Source: CAWHNT01 sp963830775 (GTDB taxonomy: Bacteria > Pseudomonadota > Alphaproteobacteria > Geminicoccales > Geminicoccaceae). From it: a DNA stretch of 64,000 nt. Both the position numbers and the translations under genes were made by a program. The notes beneath the pieces are model-generated. The model was not told the origin of the DNA, did no database searches, and was given only the letters and a program-made list of their open reading frames with translations. The DNA lies in assembly GCA_963830775.1 (NCBI GenBank), contig CAWHNT010000012.1:28376-92375 (forward strand), in the 5' to 3' direction. Of this stretch, positions 36,201-46,834 are shown piece by piece (position 1 is the first letter of the stretch; each line of letters starts with the position of its first letter).

Positions 36201-38530
36201 GCCCGTATGGGCCTGGGCACCCTCAACGGGCTCGAGGTCCAGCACAACCCGAACGGCTTCGAGGTCTACGTCAAGGCCGGCGCGCAGCTGAAGGCGGGCG
36301 TGGACCTGATCGGCGACCTCAAGGCCGCGGAGGCCGTGCTCGGCGTGGATGCCAGCGGCTATCGGCTCACCGGCGCCATGCTCCGCTTCCCGAACGATGA
36401 TGCCGGCAAGAAGGCGTTGACCGCCTTCCTGGAGCAGGTGTTCGAGGGCCGGCAGATCAAGCCCGAGGCCTGGAAGGATGCCACCGCCGTCTTCCCGGTG
36501 ATCGAGAAGAAGGTGACGGGCGGCGTCAGCGCCAAGGTGTCGACCACGCTGGACAAGATCGGCAAGGTCGAGAGTGCCGCCAACGAGGGCGTGGTCAAGG
36601 TGGGCGGGCTCGGCAGCTTCATGCCGGGGGCCGAGGTCGGTGCCGCTGCCGCCCTCTCGCGTCGGTGGCAGGACGATTCCAACGCCAACGTCACCGTGCG
36701 CCGCGTCGACACGGAGGTCAGCCTGACCCTGAGCGCCCAGGCCGGGATCTACGGCAACTTCATGGACCTGATGGGCAGCGCGCAGAGTGCTGCGGTGAAG
36801 GACAGCGGCCTTCAGGGCGTGGTCAACAACGCGTTCGGGACGACAGCCAAGGGGGCGGCGCGCTACGACCTCTCCAGCGCGACCCGGGCCGGCGGCATCG
36901 TCACCGCCAACGTGGCGTACAGCGAGGTCTTCACCAAGAAGCTGCTGGAGACGCGCGACTTGGACGGGTTCTATGCCGGCAAGCCCGGCAACCAGATCGT
37001 GCGCCAGATCAGCACCAACGGGCAGGCGCTGGGCTCGGTCGGCCTGCTTGCCAACGACAAGATGCTGGGTGTCCTGCGCAGCCGGCCGGACCTGCGCGAA
37101 GCCCTGGACGAGCTGACGAAGCAGGCCCGCTTCAACGACAATATCGCCGTCTCCTACACCCTCGACGAAGGCGTGCGCGGCCGGATCAACGACCGCCTGG
37201 CCGAGGCGCGCGAGCTGCGCGAGGGCGTGCGCGGCACGGTCGGCGACGGCAGCCGGACGGCGCGGGAGCGGGAGGCCACGAGGCTCGAGTCCGAGGCGCA
37301 TGCCATGGCCTCGGACGAGGCCAACTTCGTCCCCTTCAAGATCATCCTGATCCCGACCCAGACCACGAAGGAGGTGCTCTCGCCCTTCAGCACCCCGCTG
37401 ATCTCCTGGGAGCGGACGACCGAAGGCCGGGCCGAGAAGGTGCAGGCCGAGATCAGGCTCGACCAGCCGCCGCCGGGCCAGCGCCGGTCAGCTGCAGGCG
37501 CCGCACAGCCCGTCGACCGCCCGCCGGTGAGCAGCGCCGCCCCAGGACAGCGCGCCAAGACCTCCGCTCCAGCTGGCGACGCGGGCGGTCGACGGGCTCC
37601 TTGCCGGCCTCGACGGCTGGAGGGTCGCGCCCTCGCGCGACGAGCTCGCCTTCGGCTGGAGCTCGGGCGAAGGATGCGCGCGACAGATCTGGCCGAGGTG
37701 CCGGAAAGCCCCGAGAAGGCCACGCGAGGTGAGCCGTCTCGACGGTGCCATCGCCCGGCTCGTGGCGCTGGATCGCGGCCCGCAGCGCTGGCAGGCGGCG
37801 GTGAGCGAGCTGGCGGACGGGCTCGGTCCTACGCAGCAGGACCTCGCAGGCGGCCTTCGGCGAGCGGCACGCCGAGCCGGGTGGCCGACGGCCGCAACTT
37901 CTACGCCGAGCGGCAGGTGGGCCAGTCCTGCTCGCTGCACACGCTCAACGCCGCGATCGGCGGGCAGGGTGGTGAGCCGCGAGGCCTTCGCCGACTTCGC
38001 GACCTCCTTCATGCCGAAGTGGGACTCCGGCCTCGGCCGGCCTCCCGCTCGAGGAGCAGCGCCGCCGCGCCGACCCGACACTCAGCATGGATGGCGAGGT
38101 GATGGCGGGCTTCCTCGGCTACCTGCACGGCCAGGACATGCTGGATGGCCCGGCCCAGCTCGCGGTCCGGCCGGCGGCGCTCGAGGATCAGTGGCGGCCG
38201 ATGCTGTCCGGGATCGAGGGCGACCGTGCGATCGTCGGCCTCTACGACGAGAATGGCGGGCACGGCCACTTCGTCAGCTTCCGCCGCGACGAGCAGGATG
38301 CGTGGTGGCTGGTCGACAGCCGCGGGGTGGAGTGGGGCGAGAGCTTCGACGGCGTGAAGGGTACCGAGGGGCCGCGCCACGAGCAGATCTCGCCCGAGGA
38401 CTTCGTGGCCCGGCTGAACGCGCGCCAGGGAGAGCCGAAGCTCGGCACGATCGAGCTCATCACCATGGGCGCACCCAAGGAGCCGGCGGTGATCGCGCAC
38501 GGTCTGCTCGGGGTAGGCGTGCGCGTCTGA
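33247..38530 (+). CDS. giant candidate type III effector with C-terminal Josephin-like cysteine protease domain, several frameshifts
   Basis: About 1,760 residues; start ATG 33247 with a strong GGGAGGAGAG ribosome site. The first 25 residues are rich in Ser/Thr/Gly (SLNIPFIGTGWSTQSTVGDR), typical of a type III signal. A Pro-rich linker (KPVTTAPPTPGKAP), long coiled/helical regions and a strand-rich region (TVRRVDTEVSLTLSAQAGIY) follow. The C-terminus (about 37890-38520) reads FYAERQVGQSCSLHTLNAAI, with Cys codon 37929-37931, then GHGHFVSFRR with His 38267-38269 and WWLVDSRG with Asp 38315-38317. The spacing (113 and 16 residues) resembles Josephin deubiquitinases. Frames change near 34806, 37500-37560, 37860, 37970 and 38040. 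The family of the central part is not recognised. Confidence 0.65.
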
Positions 38531-38611
38531 CCTCTCCCATCGGCTGTCGCCAGCATAAGCAACCCTGAGCCACAAGGTGCTCGCAGTCAAGCAGGGCAAC
38601 AGGATCCCGTC

Positions 38612-40455
38612 ATGCCAGCCTATCGTTCCCGCACCACCACCCATGGCCGCAACATGGCCGGTGCCCGCGGCCTCTGGCGCGCCACGGGCATGAAGGACAG
38701 CGATTTCGGCAAGCCGATCATCGCAGTGGTGAACTCGTTCACCCAGTTCGTGCCCGGCCATGTGCACCTGAAGGATCTGGGCCAGCTGGTGGCGCGCGAG
38801 ATCGAGGCCGCGGGCGGGGTTGCCAAGGAGTTCAACACCATCGCGGTCGATGACGGGATCGCGATGGGGCATGACGGCATGCTCTACTCGCTGCCATCGC
38901 GCGAGCTGATCGCGGACTCGGTCGAGTACATGGTCAACGCGCACTGTGCCGACGCCATGGTCTGCATCTCCAATTGCGACAAGATCACGCCCGGCATGCT
39001 GATGGCGGCGCTGCGGCTCAACATCCCGGTGGTCTTCGTCTCCGGCGGGCCGATGGAGGCCGGCAAGGTCCTGCTCAAGGGCAAGGAGGTGGCGATCGAC
39101 CTGGTCGACGCCATGGTGGCGGCCGCCGACGAGCGCGTCTCCGAGCAGGATATCAAGGCCATCGAGCGCTCGGCCTGCCCGACCTGCGGCTCCTGCTCCG
39201 GCATGTTCACCGCCAACTCGATGAACTGCCTGACCGAGGCCCTGGGCCTCTCGCTGCCCGGCAACGGCTCGATGCTGGCCACGCACGCCGACCGGCGCGG
39301 CCTCTTCATCGAGGCCGGGCACCTCGTGGTCGACCTGGCCCGCCGCTACTACGAGCAGGACGATGCGGGCGTGCTGCCACGCAACATCGCGAGCCGCGCC
39401 GCATTCGAGAACGCGATGACGCTCGACATCGCCATGGGCGGCTCGACCAACACCGTGCTGCACCTCTGGCAGCGGCGCACGAGGCCGAGCTCGACTTCAC
39501 CATGGCCGACATCGACCGGCTCTCGCGCCGCGTGCCCGTGCTGTGCAAGGTGGCCCCCTCCAAGTCCGACGTGCACATGGAGGACGTGCACCGTGCGGGC
39601 GGCATCATGGCCATCCTGGGTGAGCTCGATCGCGCAGGGCTGCTGGATACCTCGGTCGGCTCCGTCCATTCGGAAACGCTGGGCCATGCGCTGGAGCAGT
39701 GGGATGTCGTGCGCAACGAGCGTGCGGGGGTGCACGACTTCTACCGCGCGGCGCCCGGCGGCGTGCCGACGCAGGTGGCCTTCAGCCAGGAGCGTCGCTA
39801 TGCCGAGGTCGACCTCGACCGGAAGGCCGGCGTGATCCGCTCGGTCGAGCACGCCTTCGCCAGGGATGGCGGGCTGGCCGTGCTCTACGGCAACCTCGCG
39901 GAAAGCGGGGCGATCGTGAAGACCACTGGCGTCGACGAGTCGATCCTCGTCTTCTCGGGCCCGGCCGTGATCTTCGAAAGCCAGGATTCGGCGGTGAGCG
40001 GCATCCTCTCCGGCAAGGTCGAGCCGGGCGACGTGGTCCTGATCCGCTATGAGGGGCCGCGTGGAGGACCGGGCATGCAGGAGATGCTCTATCCCACGAG
40101 CTACCTGAAATCGAAGGGCCTGGGCAAAGCCTGCGCGCTGGTCACCGACGGCCGCTTCTCCGGCGGCTCCTCGGGGCTCTCGATCGGCCACGTCTCGCCG
40201 GAGGCGGCCGAGGGCGGCCTGATCGGCCTGGTCGAGAACGGCGATGTGATCGAGATCGACATCCCCAGCCGCAGGCTCCATCTGGCCGTCGACGACGCCG
40301 AGATCGCCCGCCGCCGCGCCGCCATGGAGGCACGCGGCAGCAACGCCTGGAAGCCGGTCGAGCAGCGCGCCCGCAAGGTGAGCACGGCCCTGCGTGCCTA
40401 TGCGGCCATGGCGACCAGTGCTGCGAAAGGGGCCGTCCGGCACGTGCCGGGCTAG
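38612..40455 (+). CDS. ilvD: dihydroxy-acid dehydratase, one frameshift
   Basis: About 614 residues, usual for IlvD. It dehydrates 2,3-dihydroxy-3-methyl acids in isoleucine and valine synthesis, using an Fe-S cluster. Conserved cluster-binding Cys occur in SNCDKITPGMLMAALRLNIP and CPTCGSCSGMFTANSMNCLT; AMGGSTNTVLHL and SVHSETLGHALEQWDV continue, and DGRFSGGSSGLSIGHVSPEA is the C-terminal signature. A one-base shift near 39470 separates NTVLHL from AAAHEAELDFTMAD. Its promoter must lie in the 80 bases before 38612. Unrelated in role to the preceding effector gene. Confidence 0.93.
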
Positions 40456-40494
40456 GCCTGCCTCCCTGCATAGCCCGGCGCCTCCCGCCTTACG

Positions 40495-41241
40495 TCATGG
40501 CGGGATGGGTTGTCCGTCCCAGGCGAACACGCCGCCGCTGTCGGCTTGTGTCAGGCCATCCACCACCTCGAGCAGCCGCGATGCTGCGAACGCGGGCGTG
40601 AACAGCCGACCCTCGGGCACGCCCGACTGGAACGGTGCCGAGAGCCGCGTGGCGACGGTGCCGGGGTGCAGCCCGACGCAGATCGCGGTCGGGTTGCGCC
40701 GTGCCAGCTCGATGGCGAAGGTCCGCAGCAGCATGTTCAAGGCTGTCTTCGAGGCCCGGTAGGCGTGCCAGCCGCCTTGCCGGTTGTCCGAGATGCTGCC
40801 GACCCGTGCCGAGAGGGCGGCGAACACGCTCTTGCGGTCGCGGGCGAGCAGGGGAAGGAAGTGCTTGGCCACCAAAGCGGGGCCGATCGCGTTGATGCGG
40901 TAGGCTTGCTCGAGGGCGGCGGCGTCCAGCGCCCGCCAGGTCCGCTCCGGGCGGAGCGCCTCGCCGTCGTGGAGGATGCCGGTGGCGACGAGCACCAGAT
41001 CAAGCGGGCGGGCCTGGGCACCGGCCGCAGCGGCGATTGTCGCCTCGTCGAGCAGGTCGAGCGGGTGGAAGCCGACCTTTGGGTGATCGATCGCCGGCCG
41101 CGATCGGCTGCAGGCCACGATATGGGCGACGGCAGGGCTGTCGGCGAGCCTTGTCGTCAGCGCGTGGCCAATGCCGCCCGAGGCACCGACGACGACGGCG
41201 GTGATACTGTCACCGAACGAGTGGAGCGGGACGTCCTGCAC
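40495..41241 (-). CDS. short-chain dehydrogenase (C-factor-like SDR)
   Basis: A 248-residue SDR with GTG start at 41241 (VQDVPLHSFGDSITAVVV). The nucleotide-binding motif is GASGGIGHAL, and the catalytic Tyr-x-x-x-Lys is AYRASKTALNM. It has VLVATGILHDGEALRPERTW and SVFAALSARVGSISDNRQGG, typical of the C-factor/CsgA type. The C-terminal HPGTVATRLSAPFQSGVPEG is also characteristic. The substrate is unknown. Its start follows the DUF3429 gene by 5 bases; both run on the minus strand and end opposite ilvD. Confidence 0.85.
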   Translation of the reverse strand: MQDVPLHSFGDSITAVVVGASGGIGHALTTRLADSPAVAHIVACSRSRPAIDHPKVGFHPLDLLDEATIAAAAGAQARPLDLVLVATGILHDGEALRPERTWRALDAAALEQAYRINAIGPALVAKHFLPLLARDRKSVFAALSARVGSISDNRQGGWHAYRASKTALNMLLRTFAIELARRNPTAICVGLHPGTVATRLSAPFQSGVPEGRLFTPAFAASRLLEVVDGLTQADSGGVFAWDGQPIPP

Positions 41242-41246
41242 GTCGA

Positions 41247-41687
41247 CTAGCCGAGCGCCGCCACGACCAGGCAGGGTACGACGACGGCCGTCAGCGGCAC
41301 GCGCAGCCGCGGGTACCAGCGTGGCGCCGCGTCTCGCGCGACCGCCAGCAGATCGGCCGCCAGCAGCAGGCAGAACGCGGTGGCGGCGAGGAGCAGGCCG
41401 GGCATGGGCGCCAGCAGGAGGGCCAGCCAGGCGACGAGGGAAGGCACGACGCTGCCGCCGAGGCGCAGCCAGCTGGGCCCGGTGCCCCGGCCGGCGATCC
41501 CGAGGCCCCAATGGACGCCGCCGAGGAAGGAGAGGATGGCAGCCGCGTAGAAGCGCAGCGCGTCGACCGCCCAGGCCGCGTCGGAGAGGAGGACGAGCGC
41601 TGTGCCGGCGACGAACGGGATCAGGCCCAGGCCGCCGAGCACGCCGGCGGCTGGGGGAACTCGGGACACCGGCTCCGCTGCGGACAT
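41247..41687 (-). CDS. DUF3429 membrane protein
   Basis: A 146-residue inner-membrane protein with about five hydrophobic helices: GVLGGLGLIPFVAGTALVLL, ALRFYAAAILSFLGGVHWGL (the conserved block YxAxILSFLGGxxWG of this family), SVVPSLVAWLALLLAPMPGL, LLAATAFCLLLAADLLAV and VPLTAVVVPCLVVAALG. Function unknown. The length and the LSFLGGVHWGL motif fit the family. It is divergent from the NdvA-like gene, with 129 bases between. Confidence 0.85.
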   Translation of the reverse strand: MSAAEPVSRVPPAAGVLGGLGLIPFVAGTALVLLSDAAWAVDALRFYAAAILSFLGGVHWGLGIAGRGTGPSWLRLGGSVVPSLVAWLALLLAPMPGLLLAATAFCLLLAADLLAVARDAAPRWYPRLRVPLTAVVVPCLVVAALG

Positions 41688-41816
41688 GAGCCAAGGCACT
41701 CCAGGCTGCCGACCGAACGGGCTACGCGCAAGGGCGTGATGCGGATCATGCGGCGCGCTCGCCTGCCGGCCACGCGGCGCTTGACCCGGTGGCCGATCCG
41801 GCTGCCTGCTCCGGCC

Positions 41817-43589
41817 ATGAACTCCAGGGCCCAGAGAACGCCACCGGGTGGCTCCGTCACCGGCCTGCTGCGCACCTATGGCCGGGCGCTGGCCCTGCTG
41901 CGGAGCGAATGGAAGCTGGCACTTCGCCTGTCGCTGGCCAACGTCGTGATCGCCTTCGTCCAGCTGGCCGAGCCCGTGCTGTTCGGCGCCGTGGTCGACT
42001 CGCTCACCAAGGGCGGTGCCGTGTTCGAGCTCATCTGGCTCTGGGCCGTGCTCGGCGTGGGCGGGATCGCGGCCGGGGTGATCGTCTCGCTCTATGCCGA
42101 CCGCCTGGCGCACCGGCGGCGGACCGCGGCCCTGGCGGAGGCGTTCGAGCGCGTCATCACCCTGCCCATGAGCTACCACGCCCGCGCCGGCTCGGGCCGG
42201 CTGGTGCGCACGCTGGTGGCCGGGACCGATTCGCTCTTCCTGATCTGGCTGGGCTTCTTCCGCGAGCACCTGTCCTCGGTGATCGGCATTGCCTTCCTGG
42301 TGCCCACGGCACTCTTCATGGACGTGCGGCTGGCCGGGCTGCTCGCGCTCCTGGCCGTGCTCTATGTCGGGATCAGCTTCTTCGTCGTCCGCCGGACCCA
42401 GGCGGGTCAGCAGGCGGTGGAGCGGCACCATCAGGACGTGTTCGGCCGCGTCGGCGACGTGATCGGCAACGTAACGGTGGTGCAGAGCTATGCCCGGCTC
42501 GCCGCCGAGGCCTCCGAGCTGCAGGAGCTGATCCGGCGCCTGCTCGCGGCCCAGCTGCCGGTGCTGACCTGGTGGGCGACGCTCACCATCCTGACCCGCG
42601 CCTCGGCCACCATCGTCATGGTCGTGATCTTCGGCGCTGGCGCTGTCCTCGCACGCGCGGGCGAGGTCTCGGTCGGCGAGATCGTGAGCTTCATCGGCTT
42701 CGCCAACCTCCTGATCGGGCGGCTCGACCAGATCACGGGCTTCCTCGGCCGGCTGTTCATCCAGGCACCCACGGTGGACGGCTTCTTCGAGCTCATGGCG
42801 GCCGAGGAGACGGTCCGCGACGCGCCCGACGCGCGGGTCCTGAGCGGGGTGCGGGGGCATGTCGTGTTCGAGCGCCTGAGCTACCGCTTCCCCGGCTCAA
42901 GCCAGGGCGTGTTCGACCTCTCGTTCGAGGCGCTTCCGGGCCAGACCGTGGCGCTGGTGGGGCCCACGGGCTCCGGCAAGACCACGACCATGGGCCTGCT
43001 CCAGCGCCTGCGCGACCCGGACGAGGGCCGGATCATGATCGACGGCATCGACATCCGCGAGACCACGCTGGGCTCGCTGCGGCACGCGATGGCCGTGGTG
43101 TTCCAGGAGGCCGGGCTGTTCAACCGCTCGATCCGCGACAACCTCCTGGTCGGCAAGGCCTCCGCCACGCAGGCCGAGATCGAGGACGCGGCCCGGCGGG
43201 CCGAGGCGCACGACTTCATCATGCGGAAGGCCGGCGGCTACGACTTCGTGATCGGCGAGCGCGGCCAGTCCCTCTCGGGCGGCGAGCGCCAGCGCCTGGC
43301 GATCGCCAGGGCACTCCTCAAGGACGCCCCGATCCTCCTGCTCGACGAGGCGACCAGTGCCTTGGACACCGAGACCGAGAAGCGCATCAAGCGGGCACTC
43401 GACGCCGCCCGGCAAGGCCGCACCACCTTCGTCATCGCGCACCGCCTGTCCACGATCGTGGACGCCGACCTGATCGTGGTGCTGGACCATGGCCGCATCG
43501 CCGAGCAGGGCCGTTTCCACGATCTCGCGAAGGCAGGCGGGCCGTTCTCGCGCCTGGTGGCTGACGGCAGCGTGATCGTACCCGTGTAA
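41817..43589 (+). CDS. ndvA: cyclic beta-1,2-glucan exporter-like ABC transporter (permease-ATPase fusion)
   Basis: Intact 590-residue ABC exporter half with six-helix membrane domain followed by an ATPase. LSLANVVIAFVQLAEPVLFG near the N-terminus is diagnostic for NdvA/ChvA; the ATPase has Walker A GPTGSGKTT, GLFNRSIRDNLLVGKASATQ, signature QSLSGGERQRLAIARALLKD, Walker B ILLLDEATSALDTETE and the H-loop VIAHRLSTIV. NdvA exports cyclic glucan to the periplasm, where it helps in osmotic adaptation and host interaction. No ndvB synthase gene is in the window, so assignment rests on the protein. Start at ATG 41817; ATG 41739 upstream is possible. Confidence 0.82.
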   Translation: MNSRAQRTPPGGSVTGLLRTYGRALALLRSEWKLALRLSLANVVIAFVQLAEPVLFGAVVDSLTKGGAVFELIWLWAVLGVGGIAAGVIVSLYADRLAHRRRTAALAEAFERVITLPMSYHARAGSGRLVRTLVAGTDSLFLIWLGFFREHLSSVIGIAFLVPTALFMDVRLAGLLALLAVLYVGISFFVVRRTQAGQQAVERHHQDVFGRVGDVIGNVTVVQSYARLAAEASELQELIRRLLAAQLPVLTWWATLTILTRASATIVMVVIFGAGAVLARAGEVSVGEIVSFIGFANLLIGRLDQITGFLGRLFIQAPTVDGFFELMAAEETVRDAPDARVLSGVRGHVVFERLSYRFPGSSQGVFDLSFEALPGQTVALVGPTGSGKTTTMGLLQRLRDPDEGRIMIDGIDIRETTLGSLRHAMAVVFQEAGLFNRSIRDNLLVGKASATQAEIEDAARRAEAHDFIMRKAGGYDFVIGERGQSLSGGERQRLAIARALLKDAPILLLDEATSALDTETEKRIKRALDAARQGRTTFVIAHRLSTIVDADLIVVLDHGRIAEQGRFHDLAKAGGPFSRLVADGSVIVPV

Positions 43590-43594
43590 CGGGG

Positions 43595-43616
43595 ACCGCC
43601 GGTCGCCAATGGCGGT
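43595..43616 (+). terminator. short hairpin after the NdvA-like gene
   Basis: ACCGCC (43595-43600) and GGCGGT (43611-43616) form a perfect 6-base stem with a 10-base loop, five bases beyond the stop codon. No T-run follows, so if it terminates transcription it would do so weakly. The next gene starts 48 bases further. Confidence 0.3.
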
Positions 43617-43663
43617 TATGCTATAGGCCCTGGAGTCGGGCCGTTCCGTCACGGCGCAGGGGT

Positions 43664-45651
43664 GTGGGATTGGCGAACCAGGCTCGTGGCTCGGGCGCTA
43701 GCGAGAACTTCCAGCCGCGGAGGGGGTCAGCGCCGCGGAACGGCCGCTGGTCGAAAATGACCCGTTCGTCCGGCCGAACGGCACCGGCCCGGCGCAGTCG
43801 GCCGAGGATACGGAGAGCCCGTTCCAGACCTCCCCGTTCCAGGAGGCCAGGCGGCTGGCGACCATCCCGGGCCCGACGCGCGACCGCATGGTGCTGCTCC
43901 TGCTGGTCACGGGCATCCTGCTCGTCCTGGTGGCCAACATGTTCGCCACGATCCGCCTCAACACCTGGCAGGGCAGCTTCTTCGATGCCATCGACCAGAA
44001 AGGCTTCTCGGCCTTCGGGCAGCAGCTTCGGATCTTCCTGGAGATCGTGGCCGTGCTGCTCGTGCTGGTCGTGGCCCAGACCTGGATGCAGGAGATGCTC
44101 AAGGTCAGGCTGCGCGCCTGGCTGACCGAGCGGCTGCTCGACCGCTGGCTCGAGCCCGCACGGGCCTACCGGCTGGCGATGGTCAGCGAGCTCGGGGTCA
44201 ATCCCGACCAGCGCATCCAGGAGGACAACCGGCAGCTCACCCTGCTCACGGTCGACCTCGGCGTGGGCCTGCTGCAGTCGACGATGCTGCTGGTCAGCTT
44301 CATCGGCGTGCTCTGGTCCCTCTCCTCGGTCATCAGCTTCACGGTCGGCGGGCACGTGATCGCCATCCCGGGCTACATGGTCTGGTGCGCCATCGGCTAT
44401 GCGTCCATCGGCTCGGGCCTCACCTGGCTGGTCGGGCACCCGCTGATCGGGCTCAACGCCATGCGCCAGGCCCGCGAGGCCGATTTCCGCTTCGCGCTCG
44501 TCAGGGTGAGCGAATCGGCCGAGAGCATAGCGCTCTACGGCGGCGAGGCGGACGAGCGGCGCCTGCTCGACTTGAGCCTGGGGCCGGTCATCGCCGCCAT
44601 GCGGCGCCTCTCCGGCTCGGTGGCCCGCCTGACCTGGATCACCTCGGGCTACAGCTGGCTCGCGATCATCGTTCCCGTGCTGGTGGCGGCCCCCGGCTAT
44701 TTCGGCGGCCAGCTCTCGCTGGGCGGGCTGATGATGGTCGTGGGTGCCTTCAACTACGTGCAGAACTCGCTGCGCTGGTTCGTCGACAACTTCGCCCGCC
44801 TGGCGGACTGGCGCGCGGCGCTGGGCCGGGTGGCCGCCTTCAACGAGGCCCTGGACGGGGCCGAGGCGGTCGAGGAGGGTACGGAGCAGATCGAGTTCCT
44901 GGAGCATCCACAAGGCTGCCTCGCGTTCGAGCGCGTGGGCATCCTGCTCAAGGACGGCAGCGTCGTGATCAAGGACGCGACGGCCGAGATCCATCCCGGC
45001 GAGCGGGTGCTGATCGTCGGTGCCTCGGGCTCCGGGAAGAGCACCCTGTTCAGGGCCATCGCCCGCCTGTGGCCGTGGGGCAGCGGCCGCATCCTCCTGC
45101 CGCCGCGTGCAGGTACCATGTTCATGCCGCAGCATCCCTATCTGCCGCTCGGGCCGCTCCGGGCGGCGACGGCCTACCCGGCCGGACCGACCGCATTCTC
45201 CACCGAAGCGATCGAGGCCGCCCTGGTCCGTGTCGGCCTGCCGGAGCTGGTGCCGATGCTCGATGCTCAGGAACGGTGGGACCGGGCACTCTCCGTCGGG
45301 CAGCAGCAGCGGTTGGCCTTTGCGCGCCTCCTCCTGCATTGCCCGGCGTGGGTGTTCCTCGACGAGGCCACGGCAGCGCTGGACGAGGACAATCAGCGCA
45401 AGGTGATGTCGATCTTCGAGCACGAGCTGCCCCAGACGGCAGTGATCAGCATCGGCCACCGGCCCGGGCTGGAGGCGTTCCATACCCGCACCCTGGAGCT
45501 GAGGCCCTCGCCGAGCGGCGCCCGGCTGCGGCTGAAGCGGGGCATCCTCGCCCGCAGCCACCGCTCGGCCGGTCAGCGAGTGGCGACCTTGCCGCGCGAG
45601 CGGCAGCTTCTGGGGCCGCCGGGCGGGTTCGGCACGACACTGCCGCCGTAA
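43664..45651 (+). CDS. BacA/SbmA-like ABC transporter (ABC-D type permease-ATPase fusion)
   Basis: About 660 residues. The membrane domain reads LVANMFATIRLNTWQGSFFD, SAFGQQLRIFLEIVAVLLVL, LTERLLDRWLEPARAYRLAM, NPDQRIQEDNRQLTLLTVDL, all hallmarks of the SbmA/BacA group, which import or export peptides and vitamin B12-like molecules. It is followed by an ATPase: Walker A VGASGSGKST, signature RALSVGQQQRLAFARLLL and Walker B WVFLDEATAALDED. Proteins of this shape are called BacA-related or vitamin B12 transporters and can protect against antimicrobial peptides, for example in symbiotic rhizobia. The start is unsure: the first 75 residues need a frame change near 43735 from TTG/GTG codons around 43664. 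Confidence 0.8.
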
Positions 45652-45708
45652 GTTGCGAGCTTTGCGGCATGCGACCAGACTGACTGGGAAGTGGCGGGAA
45701 CGCGGGAC

Positions 45709-46816
45709 ATGGCAGAGACGAGGCTGCATCAGGTGAGGGGGCGTGCCGGGCCGGGCCCGGTGCCGGGGAGCAGCGGCCGGCTCCGGCGACGCGGCTTCCT
45801 GGCAGCGGCGGCAGCACTGGCTGCGGTGCCGCGCGATGCCGCGGCCCGTGACTTCGGGCCGGCCGCGGAGCCGATCCGCTACCCCGACCCGGCGTGGCGG
45901 GTGGTCGACGAGCGGTTCAGGAAGTACCTGGTCGGCAACGCGCCGCTGCGCCGCGAATGGACCGGCTCCCTGTGGGCGCAAGGCCCGGCCTGGAACGGCG
46001 TCGGGCCGCTACGTCGTGTTCAGCGACATCCCCAACAACCGCCAGATGCGCTGGGACGAGGCCACCGGTGCGGTGACCCCGTTGCGCGCACCCTCGAGCT
46101 TCTCGAACGGCAACAGCTTCGACTTCCAGGGCCGTCAGATCAGCTGCGAGCAGGCGACGGCGCGGGTCGTCCGCTACGAGTGGGAGGGCGAGCCCGTGGT
46201 GCTTGCCGCCACCTTCGAGGGCAAGCCGCTGAACGGCCCCAACGACGTCGTCGTCCACCCGGCTGATGGCGGGATCATCTTCACCGACCCGGGCTATGGC
46301 AGCCAGTCATGGTACGAGGGCGGCCTGCGCGAGCTGGCCCTCCCGCCCAGCCTCTACCGCTTCGACCCGCCGACCGGGGTGCTGACGCGGCTCACGGACG
46401 AGATCGCCAGGCCGAACGGGCTCTGCTTCTCGCCGGACTACAAGGTCCTCTACGTCACCGACACGGTACCCACGGACCAGCCGCAGGAGAAGGCCCGGAT
46501 CATCGCCTGGGACGTGCAGGACAATGGCGCAGTGCTCGCCAACCGGCGCGTCTTCGTCACCCTGGAGCGCGGCCTGCACGACGGCATCCGGGCCGACACT
46601 GACGGCAACATCTGGGCTGCCACCGCGTTCGGCGGCGAGGACGTCGACGGTGTGCATGTCTACGCCGGGGACGGCACCCGCATCGGCCAGATCGTGCTCC
46701 CCGAAGCCTGCGCCAATCTGGCCTTCGTCGGCATGCACCGGAACCGGCTTTTCCTCTGCGCCAGCCAGTCGGTCTATACGCTCCATACCGGGGCCAGGGG
46801 TGCGCACATCACCTGA
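45709..46816 (+). CDS. exported SMP-30/gluconolactonase-like protein, one frameshift
   Basis: About 368 residues. The N-terminus contains a Tat-type signal: GRLRRRGFLAAAAALAAVPR then DAAARDFG. The mature part is a six-bladed propeller of the SMP-30 group, with WAQGPAWNGV (shift near 46005) GRYVVFSDIPNNRQMRWDEA, LNGPNDVVVHPADGGIIFTD, ARPNGLCFSPDYKVLYVTDT and ADTDGNIWAATAFGGEDVDG. These contain the Glu/Asn/Asp calcium ligands. The enzymes hydrolyse sugar lactones or organophosphates. Folding before Tat export suits a metal-containing periplasmic enzyme. Convergent with the SGNH hydrolase gene. Confidence 0.86.
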
Positions 46817-46834
46817 CCGCCCGGCCTGCCGGCG

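Noticed and set aside
33693..37301. A 1,202-codon open frame on the minus strand opposite the giant effector gene
   Set aside because: Low-complexity shadow of the other strand (periodic His/Arg/Gly/Leu), no domain; the plus-strand gene has a ribosome site and chaperone neighbour.
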